Source: Rhizoctonia solani (taxonomy: Eukaryota > Basidiomycota > Agaricomycetes > Cantharellales > Ceratobasidiaceae). From it: a DNA stretch of 64,000 nucleotides. Shown here piece after piece: positions 1 to 12,160 of the stretch (positions are counted from its first letter, which is position 1; every line of letters begins with the position of its first letter). The DNA lies in NCBI RefSeq assembly GCF_016906535.1, contig NC_057381.1, positions 1,488,001 to 1,552,000 of the forward strand. The letters are read 5' to 3'. The notes below the pieces were generated by a model. It made no database searches and was not told the origin of the DNA. It saw only the letters and a program-made list of their open reading frames with translations. The position numbers and the translations under genes are program-made.

Positions 1-1124
1 CGGTCTGGAAAGTTCCGACGAAACCGGGAGACATGCCTTTGGCTGGCGTGCGAGTTCTTGACTTGACGAGGGTGATAGCTGGGCCCGTGTGCGGGCGCAC
101 GCTGGCCGGTAGAGTCCCGTTATTTCCCCGGTCCATAGCTGCGCTGCTGACATTTGGCTAGCTCATGGAGCTGACGTGATCTGGATCACGTCTCCCAATC
201 TACCGGCGCTTCCCGCACTTGATATAGACACGTCCCGCGGCAAACGAACTATCCAGCTCGACCTGAACGATGAATCTGATCTGGCGATCTTCAGGAACTT
301 GCTCAAAGACGCAGACGTCTTGCTTCAGAGTTAGTAAGTACCCTCTAACCCAAGATGGAATGGGTTATTCATATATGCAACCAGTCGACCTGGCTCACTC
401 GCTAGGCGCGGATTCAGCCCCGAAGTACTTGCCGAAGAATATCCCGGAATCATAACAGCGAATCTCAGTGCATACGGAACCGAAGGGCCTTGGGGAGGTC
501 GTCGAGGGGTGTGTACTCGCATTCTGTCGTTACGGCCATTGATTCCCTAAGTACGACGCGATAGTTCGATTCCCTCGTCCAGGCGGCAACAGGGTTCAAC
601 ATCGCAGAAGCGGAAGCCTCCACCACAGATCCCGGCAGCCACTCGTCCATCCAAGCGCTCCCGGTTCAAGCACTAGACCACGGTGGGGGACATTTACTCA
701 CTCTTGGCATTAATGCTGCACTTGCACGTCGGATCAAGGCAAGTCGTATCACCTCGCGCGTTTGCCGCCTGAGTAAAAAGATTACCGAGGAATTTAGGAA
801 GGTGGAAGTTGGAACGTTGATGTTTCTTTATTGGGGGTCGGTTATTGGCTCCGTTCACTCGGACAACTAACACCGGCACTCCAAGGGGATCGAGTTCCAT
901 CGCGTAGCATACCCCAAGCCCCAGAAATAGAAAACCTTCTTGTCGACGTGCCGGTACGTAGTGTAGATCCAAAAATTAATGGTGGGCTGACGATAAGAGT
1001 GTAGGCTGAATTCGGACAACTTCGGGCCCTGCGCCATGCAGCTGTGATGTCGGAGACACCAGTCAAAGTCGGGGTTGCACCTAATGGACTCAATGCATCT
1101 CAGCCCCAATGGCTTCCACGATGA
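1..1124 (+). CDS. CoA-transferase family III (CaiB/BaiF) protein, 3' part
   Basis: Family III CoA-transferases move CoA between carboxylic acids. The gene enters from outside the window. The readable exons are about 1-108, 162-329, 385-508, 565-738, 798-953 and 1005-1124. The first carries the family motif GVRVLDLTRVIAGPVCGRTL, followed by the region holding DTSRGKRTIQLDL, then NLSAYGTEGPW, ALDHGGGHLLTLG, EGGSWNVDVSLL and the C-terminal HAAVMSETPVKVG. Intron 739-797 appears to be GC-AG (donor gcaagt). The 329/385 junction is one base short of keeping the frame with a GT donor, so the gene is either frameshifted or mis-sequenced there. Family assignment is firm; substrate is unknown. It converges on REV7, leaving about 220 bp between the stops. 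Confidence 0.85.
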
Positions 1125-1342
1125 GTCGCGGATAGGGGAGGAAAACGGGGAGGGCATGCCGATCACGGCTGGGCTGTGAAGAGACAAGAATTGTAATGAC
1201 GACGTAAATATGCGTTCATCACCCCAGTGGCAGGATTGCCAATTTCGAAGGCTGACCGGTATCAGGACTTCATTTGCCACGTGTTTTATACATGCCTTCT
1301 GTCCACATAACCTTGCTGGGCAAGACAGATCCCGACCGGGCC

Positions 1343-2494
1343 TCATTTCAGGGCCTTCTTTCCAGCCGCTTTACTGATCCTGCTCAGTTTCTCACCAGAC
1401 TCTTGAACAACCAGTGCCAGCTATTGAGAAAAAAAAATAAGAAATAGGGATTAGCACGAGGCAAAGAAAACTTGCATCAATTACGCCCGTCTCAAGGGCC
1501 CGTATAACGCGTAATTCGGCATCGTCAGAAGTTCCAGCCGAGGTGTGCTGTGGATAGGCCGCGATCCATGGTGGGGGGTCCTAAATACATCGGTGGTTGT
1601 GACTATATGTGAAAAATGCAAGGAAACTTACGGAGCCTGTACAAGCGGACGGGCTAACACCATCTTGAAGCTCAAGAAAGATACCAAATGACATGTCTTC
1701 TGCGATGAGCGTAAGGGAAAATGGGAACCCAGGGCTGATGAGAAGACACACCATCTGATGGCAGGTCGCCCAATTGGGCCTCTACTAAACTTAACTTTAC
1801 CAGAAACGAACGAAAATGCTGGGGCAACGCGAGAAACGGCAACGAATTTTGAACTCTGTAACAGGAGAGGTAGGGATGATGAAAAAACAGTAAATTAGTT
1901 TGATGCGCCAAGAAACGACGAGACAAGATAGCGTACACCATGTCTTTGTTCCATCTACTCATCTCGGACGGGCCGGGCTGGACCACCGTCTGTAACGAAA
2001 AGATGTACCTTTCTAGTGCTATGTCTTGACCGCTTTTGATAACCATGACCATCTTGTCTACTGTACCCTACGCGATGCATTGTAGCCTGGTTATGATAGA
2101 GATATTCGTGCCTACCAATAGAAGCTCATCGCGAACTGCGGCCACTGCGCCCGCAATATACTCGTTCAACGCGGGGTGGCGCGACTGATAAACCGGTGCG
2201 TCCCACTTTCGCCGACGAACAAATAAATCGGGAGGATAGACACCTCGAATGAAAAGAATCGTATGAATTGCAACTTCTACTGTATATGCCAAATCAGAGA
2301 ACGCCCTAGCAAAGTCAAATCCAAGCAAGGCACATGACGCACAAAATTCAACAAGTTCTCTAACGGTTTCTTTAACGAGAAAAACCGTCAGTCTGGCATG
2401 AGAATGCAGGTGTGTGTAACTGACGATTGAAGGTGAGCCCTCTTTCGCCGGAATGGTCAACTGCGGCCTTGGACTTGGACTTGGACTGGTCCAT
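1343..2494 (-). CDS. REV7: REV7/MAD2B, HORMA-domain subunit of DNA polymerase zeta
   Basis: HORMA protein that bridges Rev3 and Rev1 in translesion synthesis (family knowledge). Reading the minus strand and removing short introns gives the HORMA blocks KETVRELVEF, LEVAIHTILFIRGVYPPDLF, SRHPALNEYI and DKMVMVIKSGQDIALERYIF. These are followed by FRSFLVKLSLVEAQLGDLP, FGIFLELQDG, PPWIAAYPQHT and a final exon with LALVVQESGEKLSRI. About six introns are needed; one may use a GC donor. The start at 2494 is the nearest in-frame ATG: a short first exon spliced into LTVFLVKETV. It is the least certain boundary. Shares a 482-bp divergent promoter with the sugar permease. Confidence 0.85.
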
Positions 2495-2892
2495 CAAGCG
2501 GGAGTGGCAAGGTTGCTCCAACCGTTCACGTGCACGTGATAAGATATTAACGCGGGCCGGAGGGTCCCGTAGCCAATCTCTTGGCACCTTGACCCTCGAC
2601 GGCCAGAGCGTCAATTAGTAATGGTTCTATGCCAATAGTTTCAGCCTTCTTAGAAGCTCAGGTTTACCGGGCACACCAGAATGCCACTTCGAATGGGAGA
2701 GGTTGGAGATGACAGCGCACAGAAACTTGCACAAGTGAATATGCCATTGCCAAGGCTATCGCAAAGGTATATATACCCATCTCGCACGTGGCCAACTAAG
2801 CCAGGCACATAGTAGCCACGGACCGCGGTCAGGGACGCGGGAAGGCGGGCCGGCTAAGGTTTAAGCCAAGCCGTTACTCCCCACGGGGGCAT

Positions 2893-2905
2893 CCGGGGTC
2901 CCCGC
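2893..2905 (+). promoter_or_regulatory. Pair of CreA/Mig1-type sites
   Basis: CCGGGG (2893-2898) and CCCCGC (2900-2905, consensus on the other strand) both match SYGGRG, the CreA/Mig1 consensus. They lie about 75 bp upstream of the permease ATG. Carbon-catabolite repression of the permease is inferred from position only. Confidence 0.4.
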
Positions 2906-2913
2906 CTTCGCAC

Positions 2914-2920
2914 ATAAAAA
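2914..2920 (+). promoter_or_regulatory. TATA-like element of the sugar permease
   Basis: ATAAAAA about 60 bp upstream of the ATG at 2977, followed by a pyrimidine-rich stretch typical of fungal transcription start regions. Confidence 0.45.
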
Positions 2921-2976
2921 CCACCGCTGCGAGCCGTGTGTTCTCTAGGCTGTCCCTCTTGCCCTTTCCTATCATC

Positions 2977-4893
2977 ATGTCTGACCAAGAGCTCGCCGAC
3001 AACAAGGTACATGCCACTCACGAGAAACCACTCTCGTTATGGAGAGACATGGTGGTGAACCGATCCAGCTATCTAATGGCGATCAGCGCGTGAGTTAAAA
3101 TGGCTGAAAACTATTATCTCTGCTAACTCAGTTTCAGCTGCTGGGGTGGTATGCTCTTCGGGTGGGACACTGGTCTCATCGGTGGCATTGTAAGTGGACA
3201 TTAGAGGGTAAAGAATCTATCTTTGACAGGAATGTATAGCTCCCGCGCAAGTCCTTCAAGCACTCGTTTGGTCTTGACTCGCCCTCCATGGCCAAGGACT
3301 ATGCCAATCTTCAAGGATGGATCGTAACAGTCCTTCAAGGAGGTGAGCAATCACCACGTGATTCTACTCCGAGATATCCCCTAACTCTTTCACAGGATGC
3401 TTCTTCGGCGCTATGTCTGCGGCGTTCATTTCTGATCGCTTTGGTCGCAAGAAAGCTCTATTTGTTGCTGCATTTTTGTTTTTCATCGGCTCCATCCTTC
3501 AAACTGTCCCTGCTCTAGGCGGCCAATCTCCCCGTAGCTCTTTGAACCAGCTTTATATCGGCAGGTTCATCGGTGGCTTGGGAGTTGGATTGGTCAGTGT
3601 GGTGGTCCCAACATATGTCTCTGAGTCGGCCCCTCGTTTGATCCGTGGTCGTCTTACTGGCATGTACCAACTCGCCATTGTGTTCGGTATCGCTTTTTCC
3701 TTCTGGGTCAACTACGGCCTCCTCGAGCAATACGGCGATTCCAATGATGTTCCTCAACAATGGCGTATCGCATTTGCCCTCCAGATGCTCCCTGGTCTCC
3801 TTTTAGTCGTCTTCATGCTCTTCCAGAGCGAATCTCCTCGTTGGCTTGCTGAAAAAGGACGCGATGAAGAGTGCAAGAAGGTTCTTGCCCGTCTGCGTAG
3901 TGTCAGCATCAATGATCGTGTCGTTGAAGACGAATACGCGCTCATTAAGGCCGACTTTGAGGGTCGCGTCAAGCTCTCGTTTGCCCAACAGTTCCGTGAG
4001 GCGACTTCATCTCGCAAGATGTTCTACCGCTGCTCCCTGCCATTTATTCTCATGGCCTTCCAACAATGGACTGGTGTCAACTCGATGAACTACTACTCGC
4101 CCAAGATTTTCGAGTCGCTTGGTCTGAAGGGCTCGTCTGCTAGCTTGCTCGGCACGGGTATCTACGGTATCGTTAAAATTGTCATGACCGCGCTCGTTCT
4201 CGGCCTTGGTGTGGAGCAACTCGGCAGGAAGAGTTTGTTGATCTGGGGAGGTCTCGGCCAGGTTGTGTGCATGTGCTTCATTGGGTGAGTCTAGACTTTG
4301 CCGATCCGAATTGATTCTGATTGTATTCCAGTGCTTACCTCAAGATCCATACTGATGGCACGGTTATTCCTACTTCCTACGTCGCCATTGTGGCCATCTA
4401 CCTCTATGTCACCTTTTACTCGTTCGGATGGTCTGTCGCCCCTTGGCCCGTGATGTCCGAGTCGCAGCCCAACCACTTGCGCTCACTCACCATGTCCATC
4501 GGTCTCATGTCCAACTGGCTCTTCAACTTTACCATCTCCAAAATCACTCCCATCCTTCTCGAAGATATCACCTATGGTACTTACCTCCTTTATGCTGGTA
4601 CCACCATGCTCGGTGTCCTTTGGACCATTTTCTTCCTTCCCGAGACTGGTGGATACTCGCTCGAGGAAATCGGTGATCTCTTCGAGGGCTCACTTGTTAC
4701 CCGCTCGCTTTCCGATAACAAGTTTGCCTTTAAGCGTATGCGTGAGGAGGACCGTGACCAGATTCGACAGGGTCTCCGCCGCTATGGCTCTTCGACCGGT
4801 TCTGGCTGGAATGATGAGAAGCACGTGGATGAGCGTTTCGAGAGGAGTCAGCAGGTTAATGTTATGCCCTCTGTCGCTGAAGAGAGGCGTTGA
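2977..4893 (+). CDS. MFS sugar/quinate permease
   Basis: Twelve-helix proton symporter of the Sugar_tr family, resembling fungal quinate permeases, acting in the plasma membrane. Exons 2977-3089, 3138-3189, 3240-3342, 3396-4284 and 4332-4893 join in phase to 572 residues, a usual length. Diagnostic motifs: GCFFGAMSAAFISDRFGRKK after TM2 (the DRxGRK loop), YIGRFIGGLGVGLVSVVVP, PTYVSESAPRLIRGRLTG, SESPRWLAEKGRDEE before the central loop, QQWTGVNSMNYYSPKIF in TM7 and FFLPETGGYSLEEI after TM12. The N-terminus is short and cytosolic; the last 60 residues are charged. CreA-like sites upstream suggest glucose repression. Substrate cannot be fixed from sequence. Confidence 0.93.
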
Positions 4894-6885
4894 ATCGCGT
4901 AGTGTATGATCTTATGTCTTGTGGCGTTTCTCGGGCTACTTGTGTACTATTTGTTTCTTTATAGTTTGGAATGACCGTACGATTGTTTTCACATATCCAT
5001 TGAGTGATGCATAACCTATTGGCAAGGTCTAATTTGCACTGCACCTAAAGAATTTTTGCTAATGGCACAAACACACGCCCAGTCAGTTCGGGCAACACTG
5101 ACCTTTGTTTTCCGTTTCTGACGTCACTGATGATGGAGCGATAACGCACTAGTTGCCGGGTACCCCCGATCAAATTGGCTACTAGTTCGCTTAGAGGTAA
5201 TTATTGGGCATATGTTTGATCCGTCTCGGTATGTACGAGATACGCATACTTCAGCCTCCTGCGGCCAAAGTTATTACTATCGGCACGTAAATCCAATCTG
5301 GCTTGAGAGAACGTGGTCATGCTCCATGCACAATATCCTATTACCCTCTTGGCTTCCGTTATCGCTCCTTTCATATGAAGAATCAATATCGATATCCGCA
5401 TACATCTTGCCCATCCCAATTGATCGTCCAGCATATCGAGTTCGAAGTTGGGCATCTTGTCGCACGTTATCAGGCCGGCTTTTGGCAGAAAGTCTCGTGC
5501 TGTGTTGGCTTGTGACTATTGTCTGTTGTTGTAGATTTATCTCATATTTTGCGAGTTGACGAGGCAAACCTCCGTACATCTTGTAATCTTTGGTAACCCT
5601 TGTCTTACCGGGCCGGTGATATTGTGGTAGGTGAAACGCAGTCGCTGGAGGCTTTTCGTGCGATATTTTATGTGTGTAAACCCTCTTACACTCACTTTTT
5701 TGAATCCTATTTTAGTCTACGTCGTGTTGGGACTGAGTCCTATAGTGTACTATAAACTACTGGGAGTAAACATACAGTCTCGTAATTCTCTGCCACCCTA
5801 AGCCTTCGATCAGAACGGCTGTTACCTTGGGTGGCCCAGTTGACAATCCCGGGCGGTCAAAGTGGACCCAGGCTCCTTCACTGGCATCTTTTTGAGAACA
5901 AGCAATGTATACTAGAACAACTAGTGGTTTAGTTAGCTATACGTGCATGTGTTATATACACTAACAGTCTGGTCCGACGGCAGGGTAAGTAGCCAAACTC
6001 AAACTCAGAAGGAAAGCTCGCCATAGGCCGGAGAAAGCCCCGTATAACGACAGGCTCTTAGCCCCAAGTCTCTTGTTTATTTTCTTGCATATGTATACGT
6101 AGCTCTTAGCCAAGATCTTTTGCGTGTAGCATTTACCTTCCGTATTCATGCCACAGCCAAATGTAGCAGCAGCGCGACTACCTTCAATATCCAAGTAGCA
6201 TATATCTGCCCCTGCTCCGTACTTATGGCAGATACGATAGAGTAGCCTCAGGAAGTCACCAAGGACTTAAATGACAATGCCGTAGCCACAAAATTAGAGT
6301 TTTTGTTGATTTGAGACGGCACACCAAAAGTTTACCTGTCAGATTTTGTGCCTGCGCTTCGCTTTTTGACTGGTTGACCGTCTCCTACGCTTAGCAATTA
6401 TGTACACTTCTCTTTTGTATCATTAAAGAGATGAGGATATGTTTTCCAACCCTAGATAGATCTTTTTCCCCCGATTTTCTGGTGCGATGTCTCGGTATAT
6501 AAAGCAGCGGGTGCTAAAACGTTGGCCTCTTACGAGAGTTTAAAGTCAGACCAACACAGATCGTACAATTTGTAGTGAAAATTCTAAATGCCGCTTGGCC
6601 ATTTGTTGGTCATAGGATTACCTGGTTGATATCCTACCCTCATTGTGTATCCGCTATCGTGATCAGGCTAGTATTTAGCTTGTAAGAATTTGTATTTGTG
6701 ATTCGATAAAGAGAGTTTCAAACCCGAACTGGTTCTCTTTGAACTGTGAGTACGTCCAGCGAGGCGCGCGACACCGCGCGGTAAGCGCGGCCAATTTGTA
6801 TGTTATTTATACTGGACCAAAGCGAGTCCAATGTACTCACCCGCTAATACATCCACAAAAAGGGATCTGAACTCTTACTCGCATT
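4894..6885. other. Intergenic region, no supported gene
   Basis: About 2 kb of mixed composition. Short ORFs here have no recognisable family and no clean splice context. A 75-bp stretch at 5791-5866 resembles one at 25352-25427 (see repeat). A TATA-like 'tatataaagc' lies near 6495, but no ORF follows it closely. Confidence 0.5.
5791..5866. repeat. Diverged copy of a dispersed repeat (with 25352-25427)
   Basis: Shares a core with 25352-25427: TGCCAC, then AA-CCTTCGATC, ACGG and TTGGGTGGCC in the same order and spacing. Neither copy is in a gene. It may be a relic of a SINE or other dispersed element; the CCTTCGATC core is loosely like a pol III box B. Confidence 0.35.
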
Positions 6886-8937
6886 ATGTCCAGCTATATT
6901 CTACTGGGAGTATGCTCCCTTGTCGTTGCATCTGCCAGTATCCTACCGCCCCGAAGCGCCGACATTGAGTTTTGCCTCGCAGATCAGCCGTGCTTTCCGC
7001 CTCCAGATGTTCTGGCTCAGTTCAATGCCAGTATTTCTGGGCGGCTTCATTCCGAGCGACCAATTGGCGCCGTGTGCTACAAAGGTCAGTTTTTACGGTA
7101 CGCTCAGACCGATTGGCAATCTGAATCAGCGTGCAGATGGTCCAAGCTTTAACCAGGCAGCCTGCATTGAAGTTGCAAAAAATACGAATAGTTCCAATTG
7201 GAGGGGTAAGAATAAAGCAACAGGTCATAGCTTGGTACCGTCACTAACGCCACATATATTAGTTGAGCACTTTCCAACATATCAATATATCAACTCGGAG
7301 GTCTGTGCCCCCACAGATAATTGTAACGCGACGACCCCTGTGCACAATAGAACATGTGACCAGGGTCGTATTCCCAACTACTCCGTTCACGCAGAAACAA
7401 CTCAGGATGTGGTTGAATACGTCCGTTTCGCTACCAGATACAACTTGCGCATCGTCATCAAGAACACAGGCCACGATTTACTTGGCAGGAGCTCCGGGAG
7501 GGGCGGGTTTGCACTATGGACGCACAAGCTGAATGGGATTCAGTTCAACCACACATTCACACCTGAAGGATGCTCAGCGAATGTGGATGGTGGTGTGATA
7601 ACAGTGGGCGCTGGCGTTCAGTGGGGCGAGGTAAGATGCATCTTCCGTCATGAACCTCATGTGTAGCTAATGCAGTCCTGTCCTCAGGCGTACAAGTTTG
7701 CCAACTCGGTGAATCGTACTATCGTAGGAGGGGGTGCATCTTCAGTAGGATCAGTAAGCAAGATCTTTATGTTTGATATGGTACTTGCTCTCAACGCTGA
7801 ATTATAGGCCGGTGGCTTCCCTCTTGGTGGCGGTTACTCACTGCTCTCCCCGTCGCTAGGACTAGGCCTCAATAACATGGTCCAAATGGAGCTTGTGACT
7901 GCCGATGGTCAGCTGCGAACTATCAGCGAGTGCTCCAGCCCCGATCTTTTCTGGGCAGTTCGTGGCGGAGGTGGGGTACATGGGGGGCAACGACTAAGGT
8001 GACATACCGTACACATCCCAGAGCCGAAGTCTATGTCGTATCTTTCAATGCTTTAACCGCTAACATGTCCGAATCCGTGGTCCGGGAAATAGTCCTTCGA
8101 TGGGTCAAGCTTGCTCCCACACTGGGCGATCTGGGTGTAGGTGGAGCGACAATATTCTCAGGCAAAAGCCTGAGTATCATTGCGCTAGCCCAGCCGGCTT
8201 TTGCGACTCTCTCCACGCTAAAGGAGACAATGATGCCGTTTACCTCTTGGCTAGCCAAGCAAGGGGTGCTTAGTACCGACCTCGAATCTACCGTAGACGG
8301 TACTCCAATCTATGCAAGCTACATGGATTGGTACGATTTCTTCACTCGGTCACTAGCAAGTGGCTCCGACTCTCCCGCTGGCGGTGCTGGCGGTAGCTTA
8401 CCGTCGCGCCTTGTACCTAGGCGATACTACGAGTCAAACCCGGAAGGTCTCGCGGAGATATTGGTTGGGGCTAGTAAAAAAGATTTTATTATCATTGGTA
8501 TGACAGGACCTTTACGCTTTGCAAGAGATCATCCCGCCGCTGCCAATGCTACAAGTGTTACTCCTGCTTGGGTAGGGTTTTCGCTCCTATCTTGTTATGG
8601 AATACGCCCGCTAACATACTTGTTGGCTCAGTATCAATCACCTTGGCACATTGCCTCTGGCGTGACTGCCCCACTGCTACGCGAGTTTGCGAAGGATGGG
8701 GGAGCGTACTTCGGAGAGGTACGTTAGTCGGCGCCTTCTTTTCATTGTTAACCTCACGTGGTCTTAATCACTCAGTCCGACATCAGTGAGCCGAACGCAG
8801 CCGAGGCCTACTGGGGCAGCAACTATCCCGCTCTGCTTCGCGCCAAAGCCAAGTGGGACCCGAACAACGTGTTCCAAGTGTGGCACGGTGTTGGCTCGCC
8901 TACGCTTGCGGCCAAAGCGCATTCAACGTGTGCTTAA
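6886..8937 (+). CDS. Secreted FAD-linked oxidase (BBE family), one frame gap
   Basis: Flavin-dependent oxidase of the berberine-bridge/FAD_binding_4 type, exported. Signal peptide MSSYILLGVCSLVVASAS. Exons about 6886-7084, 7137-7205, 7263-7630, 7688-7753, 7808-8571, 8632-8718 and 8776-8937. FAD-binding blocks: RNLRIVIKNTGHDLLGRSS region with GHDLLGRSSG (His of the usual covalent attachment segment), TVGAGVQWGE, GGFPLGGGYSLLSPSLGLG and SPDLFWAVRGGGG. The BBE tail EAYWGSNYPALLRAKAKWDP is near the C-terminus. In exon 5 the frame breaks at the G-run 7973-7976: the upstream frame gives RGGGGVHG, while the conserved continuation TWGATTKVTYRTHP is in another frame, as if one G were missing. Pseudogene or sequencing error. 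Confidence 0.88.
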
Positions 8938-11357
8938 GCATAATCGTTGCATCAATGGCAGAGGGTATGGTAGTCTACTTAGTTTATCGTGTGGGATGAG
9001 GAAATGTTCTGTTCGAAACCACCTTGACCATGGCCATAGTTGTTCAACTTGACTTTCAAACTTCCCATTCAATCTATTGTATCGAGGTCTAATCTATTTT
9101 TTACTCTCACTGTTGTCGTGGTGCTGTAGTATATTCGATAAGCGAGAGGAGTAAACTGAGAAAAGAGCTGCGCCACTTCCAGCTCAGCAGCATGAACGGA
9201 GGGGGGGGGGTCAAAGACCATAATCTCTCAGCAAGTTGAATAATGCGCTGTTGCTCTCTGGTACTGCATACACCTAAAACCAGTGTTCTGGCTGTTACGA
9301 TGTCAAAGTATTTGGAAGTTAGGTCCCCAACGGCTCTAAGAATCAGGGCAGGCTTTAGTCCTGATACGTCGGCACACACACACTATATTGCCGCGCGAAG
9401 AAGGGTCCCAAACCATTGGATTAGCCACCGGAAATCCCCTTGGAACAAGCCGATGGTCAGACGCTAATTTCCCTGCCCGTGGTTTCCCGCACTCCCCGAT
9501 GGAACTTTGGGGTCGAAGGGTGAGGCTATTCTACGCAAAGTCCACACGGTGGGTTTGATTGTTTGTATTTTCTATTTCCATTGTTTGAAACAGCTCAATC
9601 GATGCTATGGCGGAAGTCAGGGTGTACATTGGCCACCCTTCAGGTTGAACCTACTCCCGTGTTTATTGACGTGTTTTCGATGCGGGGGCGACGAGTAAGT
9701 CTATAGATTTGTCAAGGGACATACCTCTGGACAAAAGCTAGTCATTTCTCAAACAATCTCCGGAGCTCTAGAATCCTAATGTGACTATATACATATTGTT
9801 ATATAGCCGAAGATTATCATTACACACCACACCTCCACTCTCACAGGCATTTCTAGGAGCGATAGGAAAGCACTACTATAATGGGTAATTCTGTACAGTT
9901 CCACTCGGAACTTCGACGCCATCCAATTTGACATATATAGTAGGGATTTACCACGCTCGGCCCGCTTACAGTAGCGGCTTTGTCACACTTCGGTTGTGAT
10001 TAGAATGTCCATATCACTCCTGATTAATTTCGGGTTTGGGGTGCGCAACAAATACACGTGCTGTTTGTTATTGTGGCTACATGTCGAGGCAATATCTGCA
10101 TCGGCTACAGTCAGCAATCAATCCATAACCGAAGCCCCGTAATCAAGCACAACGGAGGTTTTGATCAAACCCTTTCTCTCATGTGGCGGGAACCTTTAGC
10201 ACCCGCACACTGAAGTATGTCAACTTTCGAGCATGCCCACAGTGTTAACACCGCCGATATTCCGATACACCCAAACTCCTGCCACTTTACATTTGGGCCC
10301 CACCCGGCTGCATCTTTCCGGGTAGTGAAATCGAGTGGGCACACGAGGCCCAAAGTAAGCTGGCCAAGTCCCCCCCCCCCCCCAAATAATAATAATAATA
10401 ATAATAATAATACTGGATAAACACGCCCCTACGCTAGCAAAAGATATCAGAGCGCCCAGACTGGGCATAATGCCCGGTCCTTAGTTCCACAAGTATCTCC
10501 TTGCAACCGACCAGAAAACGACCTCTCTTCTCCCTCTATACATCTTATCATACATACATCGTGTTAATCTTAGAGCCACGTAGGACACACCAACTAAGGT
10601 AACCACCCGAACGCCAGAAGCCAAAAAGGTAATTCACATCGCGTGGATGGGCATACACGTATCCGCTGGTGGCGGACCTCCTCTATATCATAATGAAGGT
10701 CTCGTTGCTTAAATATCTGCCTTGATCTCCGAGCACCGGATCATTTACATATATCATAGCGTTTTCTCCCAACGTAGGGGATCTAGTGGGAGGCTTGAAA
10801 GCTCCATGGATACCTGAGGCTCAAGCTTCGACGCAGGGTCAGATGAACAATTTAGTTTCTGAGTTTCTTCGTGTGGTACCTTTCGGTCGTATGGTAGAGT
10901 ATATCCTCATGACGGAGATTGAATATTCACCAGATCGTATCTACCAAATAGGCGCGTATTGACCCAAACATGCCCACCAAAATTTGGGGGTAGGTACTAC
11001 AGGGTGCATGCAATGTTGGGGATTATGAGTCAAGATTCGGACATCTGTGAAAGCTATATATTAACGGGGAGCCACCTTTGACTGTGCCAAGGGGATTAGG
11101 GATGTCGAAAGGGCCAAGAAATCACACATAACCATGTTTAAGGGCTGACTGTGGGTTCACGCGAGTAGTAGTTGATATCGTGAGCACTAACAGATAGGAT
11201 AGAAGCCGGATCGGTATTGTTGATAGCTGGTACAAGTATCTCTCCAAAAGGTGTCGCATAATCCAATTCTCGAGCCAGCCTTTGCTGGGAGCTCATGCAA
11301 AGTGCCTATCCATGTCTACCGAAGAGTCAGTACAAGTTCTAACGACAAAACTTATCC
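8938..11357. other. Gene-poor region with microsatellite
   Basis: About 2.4 kb of AT-leaning DNA with only short ORFs that lack family features. The only distinct structures are the C-run and AAT microsatellite at 10370-10413. Confidence 0.5.
10370..10413. repeat. Poly-C tract followed by (AAT)n microsatellite
   Basis: Fourteen C residues (10370-10383) are directly followed by about nine AAT units ending near 10413. ORFs crossing it simply translate the repeat. Confidence 0.9.
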
Positions 11358-11497
11358 ATAAGGTGGGCGTCAGCGATCGCCCACTACCTAGCCCGCGGAT
11401 GCACGCTTTTACTTAGCGCTGAGGCAAAAATCACAATGAATCCGAGGTTTCTCGTCAACTAGGATGAATTCGCACAAAAAACGTGGTAAAGTTGTGC
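11358..11497 (+). repeat. Left terminal inverted repeat
   Basis: Pairs with 12021-12160. The outermost 60 bp are nearly identical between the arms; the inner part diverges before matching again near 11476-11495. Confidence 0.8.
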
Positions 11498-12020
11498 AAA
11501 ATATACGTATAGGTGTATATACGTGGTCCAAATCTCATTAGTCCTAGTTTTTACGACGCTGCATTCAAAATACGGGCATCCTTGGCGGCCTGCACGTGAT
11601 ACGTGAGTGACGCTGTTGCTCGAGATCGATTTCTCAGCTGATCTACAGGCTCCGGGGTCTTTGTCATTCACTCATAAATGGATCGTGTGCTCAGAGTTTG
11701 AGTTATCACTCAGTATCTCAACTATGATATACGTTGCTGTGTTCAAGTATATATCCTTGCATAATCACTTTTCTCCCTTTTTTATAGATTTTTTTACTTG
11801 GACGAATTGTATTAGTTTCCAAATATACAGAAAAGGACCCCAGAACTTCTTGCTGACCTGATTAATCTGTTGAGGCCGAATTACAAGTGCTTGCGAACAA
11901 GAACCACAGGTTTCTTGCAACACATAATCCATCCAACCTGGGTGTATTTTCGATGCACCACCACGTATAGCACATATACTGAAGCTTGAAGAATAGTCTC
12001 GTACTCCCATTTGTTATCCA

Positions 12021-12160
12021 CACAACTTTACCACGTTTTTTGTTCAAATTTGCTCTTGTTGGCGAGAAAGTGCGCATATATGGCGAATTTTCGCTTCAGC
12101 GCCAATTAAAAGCGTACATCCGCGGGCCAGGTAGTGGGCGATCGCTGACGTCCACCTTAT
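12021..12160 (-). repeat. Right terminal inverted repeat
   Basis: Reverse complement of 11358-11497 with scattered substitutions and small indels. Contains the palindrome GCGATCGC in the same relative place as the left arm. Confidence 0.8.

Larger units (their letters stand above)
2495..2976. other. Divergent intergenic region, REV7 / sugar permease
   Basis: 482 bp between two start codons, serving as promoter for both genes. It contains a TATATATA run at 2768-2775, two CreA/Mig1-type GC boxes (2893-2905) and an ATAAAA core element near 2914. No other ORF is supported here. Confidence 0.7.
11358..12160. mobile_element. 803-bp non-autonomous DNA transposon (MITE-like) with 140-bp inverted termini
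   Basis: The first 140 bp (11358-11497) and the last 140 bp (12021-12160, reverse-complemented) align along their length. Both share ATAAGGTGG, CGTCAGCGATCGCCCACTAC, CCCGCGGATG, ACGCTTTTA and the inner ACAAAAAACGTGGTAAAG. The outer ends are ATAAGG...CCTTAT, so a TA target duplication (Tc1/mariner-like) is possible but cannot be separated from the repeat itself. The 523-bp interior has no transposase ORF. This is the signature of a non-autonomous cut-and-paste element; superfamily is unresolved. Confidence 0.8.

Noticed and set aside
867..1346. 159-codon minus-strand ORF
   Set aside because: It lies over the last exons of the CoA-transferase gene and the REV7 stop; no family, and the plus-strand exon (1005-1124) explains the sequence.
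5201..5579. Overlapping ORFs on both strands
   Set aside because: All are short, in non-coding composition, and no family is visible.
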